Below are positions 1 to 6,399 of a stretch of DNA of 36,744 nucleotides, piece after piece. Each line of letters starts with the position of its first letter. Positions within the stretch are counted from its first letter, which is position 1. The DNA lies in contig JAFABA010000011.1 in NCBI GenBank assembly GCA_023426265.1, positions 1 to 36,744 on the forward strand. The letters are read 5' to 3'. The notes under the pieces are model-generated. The model ran no database searches. It was not told where the DNA came from and saw only the letters and a program-made list of their open reading frames with translations. This DNA is from Bacillota bacterium (GTDB lineage Bacteria; Bacillota; Clostridia; Christensenellales; CAG-138). A program made the translations under genes and the position numbers.

Positions 1-51
1 TGGATACCCGTTTTTTGTATACAATCAATATGTAAACATCCTTCGGTAACA

Positions 52-81
52 TTGCCTGCGTACGAATATCTGCGCTATAAT
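52..81 (+). promoter_or_regulatory. Sigma-A-type promoter of the P1 peptidase gene
   Basis: A -35 box TTGCCT (52-57) and a perfect -10 box TATAAT (76-81) are separated by 18 bp and lie 26 bp before the start codon at 108. A strong ribosome site AAGGGAGGG occupies 96-104. The 51 bases to the left hold no gene I can recognise. Confidence 0.75.
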
Positions 82-107
82 AGGCCTAAACCGGCAAGGG
101 AGGGAAC

Positions 108-1019
108 ATGCACTTGGATCGTGGAATTACGGCCATAGAAGGCATCCTGATCGGCCATTGGACCAATAAGGAAGCGAAAACGGGCTGTACCGTTGTTCTA
201 TGCCCCAAGGGGGCTGTTGCCGGAGTCGATGTGCGCGGAGCAGCACCCGGCACACGCGAAACGGACCTCTTGCGCGGATACAACTTGGTGGGCCGCATCC
301 ATGCTGTCATGCTCTCCGGCGGCAGCGCATATGGATTAGATGCGGCCTCCGGCGCCATGCAGTATCTGGAGGAGCGGGGCATCGGCCTGGACGTGGGCGT
401 AGGCGTGGTGCCCATCGTACCCGCCGCCGTGCTGTTCGATCTTGCGGTCGGCTCTCCTTCCGTCCGTCCCGGCAAGCAGGAGGGATATCTTGCGTGCACC
501 GCCGCTTCAAAAGAAACTGTGCTTTCCGGGAATATAGGCGCCGGCACGGGCGCTACGGTAGGCAAATCCTTTGGAATGGAATATTCCATGCCCGGCGGGA
601 TGGGTTCAAGCTGCGTCGAACTGCCCGGCGGCATTCTGGTGTGCGCGCTTGCTGCCGTCAACGCGGTGGGGGACATCTACGACCACCATACCGGAAAACT
701 CCTTGCGGCGGCAAAAAAGGACGGCATTATGATTTCCTGTATGGATCATTTGAACGAGCTTTCACAGATTTTGGCCGGTACGAATACCACGCTTGGGGTA
801 ATCGCCACAAATGCCGCTCTGACGCGGGAGGAAGCCAATAAAATGGCCGCAATCGCGCATGATGGACTTGCGCTTTCCATCCGCCCCGTGCATACAATGA
901 TGGATGGGGATACGATATTTGCGCTTTCGACCGGGGAACACAAGCGGTTCTCCTTCCAAGGCGTGCTTGCGGCTGCGGCGGAGGCCATGGCGCTTGCGGT
1001 TGAGCGTGCATTTGTTTGA
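108..1019 (+). CDS. P1 family peptidase (DmpA/BapA-like N-terminal nucleophile hydrolase)
   Basis: A 303-aa protein of the P1 (DmpA) family, self-processing N-terminal-nucleophile hydrolases related in fold to ornithine acetyltransferase; characterised members are aminopeptidases or beta-peptidyl aminopeptidases. Family motifs are visible: LSGGSAYGLDAA at 69-80, GNIGAGTGATVG near 141-152, and GMGSSC at 164-169. By family analogy, cleavage before a Ser in the last motif (S167 or S168) would expose the nucleophile and split the chain into two subunits. There is no signal peptide, so it is probably cytoplasmic. The ATG at 108 has a strong ribosome site. The gene is followed after 103 bp by acpS, which has its own promoter overlapping this stop codon. 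The exact substrate cannot be told from sequence. Confidence 0.9.
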   Translation: MHLDRGITAIEGILIGHWTNKEAKTGCTVVLCPKGAVAGVDVRGAAPGTRETDLLRGYNLVGRIHAVMLSGGSAYGLDAASGAMQYLEERGIGLDVGVGVVPIVPAAVLFDLAVGSPSVRPGKQEGYLACTAASKETVLSGNIGAGTGATVGKSFGMEYSMPGGMGSSCVELPGGILVCALAAVNAVGDIYDHHTGKLLAAAKKDGIMISCMDHLNELSQILAGTNTTLGVIATNAALTREEANKMAAIAHDGLALSIRPVHTMMDGDTIFALSTGEHKRFSFQGVLAAAAEAMALAVERAFV

Positions 1020-1044
1020 CTTTGGGATTGTGACAGGATACAAT
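1016..1044 (+). promoter_or_regulatory. Sigma-A-type promoter of acpS overlapping the upstream stop codon
   Basis: TTGACT (1016-1021) and TACAAT (1039-1044) are spaced by exactly 17 bp. The -35 box overlaps the TGA stop of the peptidase gene at 1017-1019, so acpS can be transcribed independently. The start codon follows 79 bp downstream of the -10 box. Confidence 0.7.
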
Positions 1045-1122
1045 AATATGGCGTTCCGAACGGACCTGTTATCCGTGCAGGAACGCTGGAACACCCGGCT
1101 ATACTGACTTGGAGGAATATGC

Positions 1123-1491
1123 ATGGTTGTTGGTACCGGCATTGACGTGATAGAAGTAGAACGCATCAGACGCGCTGCAATCCAGAATGCGTTTTTGGAA
1201 CGGATATTTACCCAGAGCGAACGGCAATATTATCAGAAGTGCGGCGAGGACGCGCAGACGCTTTCGGGCATATTCGCAGCCAAGGAAGCCACCGCAAAGG
1301 CGCTTGCCGCAGGGTTCAACGGAATAGGCTGGCGGGATATTGAAATATTACACGACGATTTGGGCAAACCCTACGTACAGCTTTGGAACTCCGCAAAAAC
1401 GCGCATGGAAAGCATGGGGGGCCGCGCCATACATATCAGCATCTCTCATATCAAAACCTTGGCGATCGCACAGGCCATATTGGAAGAATAG
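1123..1491 (+). CDS. acpS: Holo-[acyl-carrier-protein] synthase
   Basis: A 122-aa AcpS that transfers the 4'-phosphopantetheine arm of CoA to the conserved serine of apo-acyl carrier protein, activating it for fatty acid synthesis in the cytoplasm. The two metal/CoA-binding signatures are present: GTGIDVIEVERI near residues 4-15 with Asp8, and FAAKEATAKAL near 51-61 with Glu55. Length matches the family (about 120 aa). The ATG is preceded by GGAGGA at 1111-1116. It has its own promoter and a terminator straight after, so it is probably monocistronic or weakly coupled to the peptidase gene. Confidence 0.96.
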   Translation: MVVGTGIDVIEVERIRRAAIQNAFLERIFTQSERQYYQKCGEDAQTLSGIFAAKEATAKALAAGFNGIGWRDIEILHDDLGKPYVQLWNSAKTRMESMGGRAIHISISHIKTLAIAQAILEE

Positions 1492-1514
1492 TACGGATTC
1501 TTTAAGAATCTTCA

Positions 1515-1539
1515 GGCGGGTATAAAACCCGCTTTTTTT
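1515..1539 (+). terminator. Rho-independent terminator after acpS
   Basis: A 6-bp stem GCGGGT (1516-1521) / ACCCGC (1527-1532) with a 5-nt loop runs into seven T residues at 1533-1539. It lies 24 bp after the acpS stop codon. Confidence 0.85.
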
Positions 1540-1590
1540 GTTTTATATTATTAAAAGAAAAAACATATCCCCGAAGATAATAAATTGTCT

Positions 1591-1618
1591 TTTTTTCTAC
1601 AAAGTCGTGTGATATAAT
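1591..1618 (+). promoter_or_regulatory. Extended -10 promoter of the hydrogenase-type NADH operon
   Basis: A perfect TATAAT at 1613-1618 is preceded by TG one base upstream (1610-1611), the extended -10 form. The -35 region is only a T-rich stretch (TTTTTT at 1591-1596 with a 16-bp spacer). The start of the first operon gene is 70 bp downstream. Confidence 0.6.
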
Positions 1619-1688
1619 AAACAAGTATGATAATTTTATGTCAATCACAGCCAATCCGACAAGTTTATAGTTGGGAGGAACATTCAGC

Positions 1689-2174
1689 ATGCCCACCATC
1701 GTAGAAAGGCAGAGGGAGCTCGAACGGCTGGATGCCGTAATTGCGAAATGGAAGGACGAACAGGGCGGCCTTTTGCCTATCATGCAGCAGGCGCAGGACA
1801 TCTGCGGTTGCTTGGATGAGGAAGTACAGCGCTTTATTTCAGAAAAAGCCGGCGTGCCGATGAGCACCATATACGGCGTTGCCACATTCTATTCCCAGTT
1901 CACTCTGCAGCCTAAGGGCGTCTACAAAATCGGCATGTGCCTTGGCACCGCATGTTATGTGCGCGGAGCCGCCAAAGTGATGGAAGCATTGGAAAAGGAA
2001 CTAAAAGTCGCAGTGGGGGCTACCACCGCGGACGGCCTGTTTACGCTTGAGGCCATGCGCTGTATCGGCTGCTGTGGCCTTGCTCCCGCCATGATGGTGA
2101 ATGACGAAGTGTACGGAAGGCTTACCCCTACGGACGTTCCCGGGATCATCGAGAAGTACCGCAAGAAAGGGTAA
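1689..2174 (+). CDS. NADH-dehydrogenase-type 24 kDa [2Fe-2S] subunit (NuoE/HndA/HydC-like)
   Basis: A 161-aa thioredoxin-fold [2Fe-2S] protein of the NuoE family, the small electron-relay subunit of NAD(P)H-linked FeFe hydrogenases and complex I. The four cluster ligands are in place: Cys84-x4-Cys89 and Cys125-x3-Cys129 (CIGCC motif). An N-terminal helical region with IYGVATFYSQF near 61-71 is typical. I chose ATG 1689 because GGGAGGA at 1673-1679 sits 9 nt before it; an in-frame TTG at 1671 precedes that ribosome site and is unlikely. It is the first gene of an operon with the GHKL ATPase, HndB and NuoF genes. Whether its partner is a hydrogenase or another oxidoreductase cannot be seen here, because no catalytic subunit follows. 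Confidence 0.93.
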   Translation: MPTIVERQRELERLDAVIAKWKDEQGGLLPIMQQAQDICGCLDEEVQRFISEKAGVPMSTIYGVATFYSQFTLQPKGVYKIGMCLGTACYVRGAAKVMEALEKELKVAVGATTADGLFTLEAMRCIGCCGLAPAMMVNDEVYGRLTPTDVPGIIEKYRKKG

Positions 2175-2183
2175 CCCCTCCTT

Positions 2184-2738
2184 ATGATGATGAAGGAAAT
2201 CTCGCTGCACGCGCTCGATATCATACAGAATTCCATCGCCGCGAACGCCACGCTTATTGAAATCGGGCTTCACGTGGACCACGCGCAGGACCGGATGGTT
2301 CTTTCCATTTCCGACAATGGATGCGGTATGACGGAAACGTTCCAGCGCGAGGTTCTGGACCCCTTCGTCACCAGCCGAACCACGCGCAAGGTGGGCCTTG
2401 GCATCCCCATGTTCAAAGCGGGAGCCGAAGCTGCGGGAGGTTCATTCTCCCTTCAATCAACCAGCGGGGCAGGGACGCGGATAGAAGCAAGTTATCAGAT
2501 CTCCCATTGGGACCGTCCGCCGCTTGGGGATATTGCGGAAACTCTTTACGCAAGCATACTCTGCAACGAAGGCTTGGACTTTGTATTTACATATACGGTG
2601 GATGACAAAAATTTCCGGGCGGATACGCGGGAAATCAAGGCGGCGCTGGGGGATGTCCCCCTTCGTACGCCGGAAGTGTCCGCCTGGCTCAAAGAATATT
2701 TATATGAAGGTATTGAAGCATTAAACGGAGGTGTTTGA
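2184..2738 (+). CDS. GHKL-type ATP-binding protein in a hydrogenase-type operon
   Basis: A 184-aa protein with a histidine-kinase-like ATPase domain but no histidine phosphoacceptor or sensor domain. The ATP-binding boxes are visible: N box DIIQNSIAAN (12-21), G1 box DNGCGM (44-49), G2 GLGI (71-74) and a G3-like SGAGT (94-98). The last 80 residues resemble nothing I recognise. Similar stand-alone ATP-binding proteins sit between the NuoE- and NuoF-like genes in many clostridial hydrogenase operons; their function is not established as far as I know. A regulatory or kinase role is inference. Three consecutive ATG codons start at 2184; the ribosome site is AAAGGG near 2166-2171. The gap to the previous gene is 9 bp. 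Confidence 0.85.
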   Translation: MMMKEISLHALDIIQNSIAANATLIEIGLHVDHAQDRMVLSISDNGCGMTETFQREVLDPFVTSRTTRKVGLGIPMFKAGAEAAGGSFSLQSTSGAGTRIEASYQISHWDRPPLGDIAETLYASILCNEGLDFVFTYTVDDKNFRADTREIKAALGDVPLRTPEVSAWLKEYLYEGIEALNGGV

Positions 2739-2739
2739 T

Positions 2740-3117
2740 ATGAAGACAATACAGGAGCTGGAAGCCATCCGGAATAAAACGCTCGAAACCATCAACCTCA
2801 GAAAAGAATCCGAAGGCACGCGGGTCGTGGTGGGCATGGCCACCTGCGGCATTGCGGCGGGCGCCCGTCCGGTTCTTACCGCCTTTATGGACGAGGTAGC
2901 AAAAAGGAACCTGCAGCATGTCATTGTGGCACAGACGGGATGTATCGGCGTTTGCAGGCTGGAGCCGATCGTGGAGGTCTATAAACCCGGAGAAGAGAAA
3001 GTGACCTATGTAAAGGTCGTTCCGGATATGGTGGGCAAGATCGTAACGGATCATATCGTAAACGGCAGGGTTGTGAACGAATACACCATCGGCTATTACG
3101 AAACGCGCACCAACTGA
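2740..3117 (+). CDS. HndB-like thioredoxin-fold ferredoxin-domain protein
   Basis: A 125-aa small subunit resembling HndB of the NADP-reducing hydrogenase of Desulfovibrio and the N-terminal thioredoxin-like domain of HydB. The signature GMATCGIAAGARPV (32-45) and the later TGCIGVC (66-72) are present. Only three cysteines occur (36, 68, 72), so the classical four-Cys [2Fe-2S] set is incomplete. The start is ATG 2740, behind GGAGGT at 2727-2732; an in-frame GTG at 2731 lies inside the ribosome site. It begins one base after the stop of the ATPase gene, which implies translational coupling. It probably acts as an accessory or structural subunit next to NuoF. Confidence 0.88.
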   Translation: MKTIQELEAIRNKTLETINLRKESEGTRVVVGMATCGIAAGARPVLTAFMDEVAKRNLQHVIVAQTGCIGVCRLEPIVEVYKPGEEKVTYVKVVPDMVGKIVTDHIVNGRVVNEYTIGYYETRTN

Positions 3118-3143
3118 TGCAAACAAAGGAGGATTGAGCCGCC

Positions 3144-4940
3144 ATGGAGTATTTTCGTTCGCAGGTATTGTGCTGTACCGGTACCGGATGTACATCCTCG
3201 GGATCCCGCAGCATTATTCAGGCATTTGAAGATGAAATTTTCAACGCCGGTTTGGAGAGGGAAGTCAAGATAGTGCCCACCGGCTGCTTCGGTTTGTGTG
3301 AAAAAGGTCCCGTCGTCATCATCTACCCGGAAGGTTCGTTCTACAGCCATATCAAGGTGGAGGATGTTCCGCGCATCGTTTCCGAGCATCTCGTAAAAGG
3401 CCGTATCGTACGCGATCTCCTGTATTCGGAAAGCGTGGACAAAGACCAGAACATCCGCTCTTTAAACGAGGTGGATTTCTATAAAAAGCAGCGCCGCGTC
3501 GCGTTGCGCAACTGCGGCGTGATCGACCCTGAAAACATCGAAGAATACATCGCCTTTGACGGCTATAAGGCGCTTGCGAAGTGTTTGACGGAATTGACCC
3601 AGGAAGAGGTGGTAGATATCGTCAAGCGTTCGGGCCTGCGCGGGCGCGGGGGCGGCGGCTTCCCCACGGGTATCAAATGGGGCCTGGCCCAAAAGCCGAA
3701 GAGCGATGTGAAATATGTTTGCTGCAACGCGGACGAAGGCGACCCTGGCGCATTTATGGACCGTTCGGTCCTCGAAGGCGACCCGCATGCGGTGCTCGAG
3801 GCCATGGCCATCGCGGGTTATGCAATAGGCGCGCAGCAGGGCTATATCTATGTGCGTGCGGAATACCCCATCGCCGTCAAACGCCTGCGCATCGCGGTCA
3901 ATCAGGCACGCGAATACGGCCTGTTGGGTACGGATATATTCGGGACCGGCTTCAACTTTGATATCGACCTCCGGCTCGGTTCCGGTGCGTTTGTCTGCGG
4001 GGAGGAAACGGCGTTGCTGGCTTCTATAGAAGGCGGCCGCGGCGAGCCCCGCCCGCGTCCTCCATTCCCGGCAGTCAAGGGGTTGTTTGGCAAGCCGACG
4101 CTTCTCAACAACGTGGAAACCTACGCAAACATCCCGCAGATCATATTGAACGGCGCGGAATGGTTTGCCGCGATGGGCACCGAGAAGAGCAAGGGCACCA
4201 AGGTGTTCGCGCTGGGCGGCAAAATCAACAATACCGGCCTTGTGGAAGTGCCCATGGGCACCACGCTGCGCGAGATCATATACGAAATCGGCGGCGGCAT
4301 CCCGCAGAATAAGAAATTTAAGGCCGCGCAGACGGGCGGGCCTTCCGGCGGATGTATCCCAACTTCGCATCTGGATATCCCCATCGATTACGACAACCTC
4401 GTCGCCATCGGCTCCATGATGGGTTCGGGCGGCATGATCGTCATGGATGAAGACAACTGCATGGTGGACATCGCAAAGTTCTTTTTGGAGTTCACCGTGG
4501 ACGAATCCTGCGGAAAATGCCCGCCCTGCCGCATCGGTACGCGCCGTATGTATGAAATGCTGACCGAAATCACGGAAGGCCGCGGCAAACCCGGCGATAT
4601 TGAAAAGCTGGAGCGCTTAGCCAAGAACATCAAGGCATCTGCGCTTTGCGGCCTGGGGCAAACAGCGCCCAATCCCGTGCTTTCCACCATCCGATACTTC
4701 CGGGACGAATACGAGGCGCACATCAATGAGAAGCGCTGTCCGGCGGGCGTTTGCAAGGCGCTGATGACCTACACGATCGACCCCGCAAAATGCCGCGGAT
4801 GCAGCCTGTGCGCCCGCGTTTGCCCGGTTAACGCGATAGAGGGCGAAATCAAGAAGCCTTACGTCATCGACCAGGAGAAGTGCATCAAGTGCGGCACCTG
4901 CATGGAAAAATGCAAGTTTGGCGCAATCGCGCACGCGTAA
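3144..4940 (+). CDS. NADH-binding flavoprotein subunit with extra ferredoxin domains (NuoF/HndC/HydB-like)
   Basis: A 598-aa FMN- and NADH-binding iron-sulfur subunit, the HydB/HndC type of NAD(P)-linked FeFe hydrogenases. Domains in order: an N-terminal thioredoxin-like [2Fe-2S] domain (cysteines near 10-16 and 48-52); the NuoF core with the FMN/NADH glycine-rich loop GRGGGGFPTG (167-176), CNADEGDPGAF (194-204) and GEETALLASIEGG (286-298); an SLBB-like region; the NuoF [4Fe-4S] site C456-x2-C459-x2-C462 with C502; and two C-terminal [4Fe-4S] ferredoxin motifs, C550/C553/C556/C560 and C580/C583/C586/C590. It oxidises or reduces NAD(P)H and passes electrons along the clusters. It is the last gene of the operon; a terminator follows directly and no FeFe-hydrogenase gene is adjacent. 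Confidence 0.95.
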   Translation: MEYFRSQVLCCTGTGCTSSGSRSIIQAFEDEIFNAGLEREVKIVPTGCFGLCEKGPVVIIYPEGSFYSHIKVEDVPRIVSEHLVKGRIVRDLLYSESVDKDQNIRSLNEVDFYKKQRRVALRNCGVIDPENIEEYIAFDGYKALAKCLTELTQEEVVDIVKRSGLRGRGGGGFPTGIKWGLAQKPKSDVKYVCCNADEGDPGAFMDRSVLEGDPHAVLEAMAIAGYAIGAQQGYIYVRAEYPIAVKRLRIAVNQAREYGLLGTDIFGTGFNFDIDLRLGSGAFVCGEETALLASIEGGRGEPRPRPPFPAVKGLFGKPTLLNNVETYANIPQIILNGAEWFAAMGTEKSKGTKVFALGGKINNTGLVEVPMGTTLREIIYEIGGGIPQNKKFKAAQTGGPSGGCIPTSHLDIPIDYDNLVAIGSMMGSGGMIVMDEDNCMVDIAKFFLEFTVDESCGKCPPCRIGTRRMYEMLTEITEGRGKPGDIEKLERLAKNIKASALCGLGQTAPNPVLSTIRYFRDEYEAHINEKRCPAGVCKALMTYTIDPAKCRGCSLCARVCPVNAIEGEIKKPYVIDQEKCIKCGTCMEKCKFGAIAHA

Positions 4941-4963
4941 AGCAATACGTTATTTCATAAAGA

Positions 4964-4985
4964 GTCCGCTCGTAGCGGGCTTTTT
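4964..4985 (+). terminator. Terminator closing the NADH-module operon
   Basis: A 7-bp stem GTCCGCT (4964-4970) / AGCGGGC (4974-4980), with one G-T pair and a 3-nt loop, runs into five T residues. It lies 24 bp after the NuoF stop and marks the operon end. A TATAAT at 4992-4997 just downstream could be the -10 box for the acyltransferase gene, but I see no good -35 box. Confidence 0.8.
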
Positions 4986-5048
4986 ATATGTTATAATCCT
5001 TGGTGACTCACATGCATCTGTAAATCACATATGGATAGGCGGTATAGT

Positions 5049-6197
5049 ATGGATACGTTGAAAATTTACGATACAAAGTCCCGAAAGCGGTTGTATTATT
5101 TGGATAACCTGAAAATCTTTCTTACCTGCCTTGTAATTGCCCACCACGCTTCGCAGGCTTACGGGCCGACCGGCGGCGAATGGGCTTACCACAATTCCAA
5201 TGGTACCATCGGGTGGCTCGGCAACTTTATGACTGTAAACGCATCCTTTTTTATGGGATTATTTTTCATGATTTCCGGCTATTTTGTCCCGGCATCGTTC
5301 CAAGGTCAAAAATTGGGCGTCTTCATCACGAAAAAACTGAGACGCTTGATGGTACCCGTTTTGATTCTTTTGGTCGCAATCGTTCCGATCTATTTTTACT
5401 TTGCGGCCATGCTGCATGCGCCCATCCGCACCGGTTTTTTTGATTACTATTTCAATACTTACTGGAAGAACGACTTGATTTCCTATGAGCATGGATGGTA
5501 TTTGGTGAATCTGTTCTTCTATTGCCTCATATACGCTTTGGCAATGAGGCTTATAAAAAAGCAAAGAGAAAACGTGCTCCAAAGTTTTAAGACGTATTAT
5601 CTTTTCATACTGGCGGCTTTGATCGGCCTGATTTCTTATTTTGTCCGGCTTGTTTCCCCGATCGATAAATGGATTGATCTGTTCGGATTCATCGGCATGG
5701 AGCCGGCCCATGTCCCGCAATACATACTGTTTTTCCTGTTCGGAAGCATTGCCTATAAATATGATTATTTTGACGCAATGCCAAAAAAGGCGGGTTATAT
5801 TCTGGCGGCTGTGGGCGCCATGATGGCTTTGACGGTATATTTGAGCGGCCTAAGCTTTATCAGGCCGTTTATGGATATCGTTTGGAAAGGATGGGCCTTC
5901 TATGAGTCCTTTATGGCCGTTTTTCTTTCCATTGGGCTGATCGTCGTTTTCAGGGAGTTCTGCAACCGGACGAACGCTCTTTGGCGCATTTTGGCGCAAG
6001 GCGCATTCGGAGCATATGTCATCCATAATTTGTTCGTGGTAACCCTCCAGGTTTCCCTCGATTCTTTCCCTGTGAGCCCATGGGTAAGGTTCCTTTGCGT
6101 AAGCATACTGTCCATTGTGCTTTCGTTTGCGGGAGCCTGTCTGTTCCTGCAGGCGAAATCTGCACGCAAAAGGAAAGTGGACAACTTAACAGCCTGA
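5049..6197 (+). CDS. Acyltransferase family 3 integral membrane protein
   Basis: A 382-aa polytopic membrane protein of the acyltransferase-3 (PF01757) family, which O-acylates cell-surface sugars, lipids or peptidoglycan-linked glycans. The family start motif is visible as YYLDNLKIFLTCLVIAHH (near 16-33): the conserved R/DNL motif and the HH pair at the end of the first membrane segment. About ten hydrophobic segments follow, with a basic C-terminal tail. I prefer ATG 5049, behind AGGCGG at 5037-5042; an in-frame ATG at 5031 has no ribosome site. It stands alone between a terminator and the alaS promoter, and base composition is more AT-rich than its neighbours. The acyl acceptor is unknown. 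Confidence 0.88.
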   Translation: MDTLKIYDTKSRKRLYYLDNLKIFLTCLVIAHHASQAYGPTGGEWAYHNSNGTIGWLGNFMTVNASFFMGLFFMISGYFVPASFQGQKLGVFITKKLRRLMVPVLILLVAIVPIYFYFAAMLHAPIRTGFFDYYFNTYWKNDLISYEHGWYLVNLFFYCLIYALAMRLIKKQRENVLQSFKTYYLFILAALIGLISYFVRLVSPIDKWIDLFGFIGMEPAHVPQYILFFLFGSIAYKYDYFDAMPKKAGYILAAVGAMMALTVYLSGLSFIRPFMDIVWKGWAFYESFMAVFLSIGLIVVFREFCNRTNALWRILAQGAFGAYVIHNLFVVTLQVSLDSFPVSPWVRFLCVSILSIVLSFAGACLFLQAKSARKRKVDNLTA

Positions 6198-6283
6198 CCC
6201 TGCCATCGCATAATTTGCTATGAGCACCCTCCGCCTGATATCCCGCATGATAAGCAGGTTGAGCGTACACGCGCTCAAAACGC

Positions 6284-6399
6284 TTGCGCTGCAAGGAAAA
6301 AGAGGGTAAAATCACATGGTAGCGGCCTGTCCTTTTTGGCCGCCTTTTGAGAGTGCCTGCCGAGACTTAGGCAGGTTATTAGAAAGGGGATTAATCTTC
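6284..6399 (+). promoter_or_regulatory. alaS promoter and 5' leader with two hairpins
   Basis: A promoter TTGCGC (6284-6289), 17-bp spacer, TAAAAT (6307-6312) precedes a leader of about 80 nt. The leader holds a GC-rich hairpin GCGGCC (6322-6327) / GGCCGC (6338-6343) followed by CTTTTG, which looks like a weak attenuator, and a second hairpin CCTGCC (6356-6361) / GGCAGG (6370-6375). No T-box sequence is visible. An ATG at 6316 is in frame with alaS but has no ribosome site. Regulation by attenuation is inference. Confidence 0.5.

Noticed and set aside
3462..4370. A 302-codon open frame on the minus strand inside the NuoF gene
   Set aside because: It is antisense to a gene with complete conserved motifs, has no family resemblance or ribosome site, and is explained by the high GC at codon third positions.
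6313..6399. T-box riboswitch before alaS
   Set aside because: The conserved AGGGTGGNACCGCG sequence is missing and the leader is far too short.
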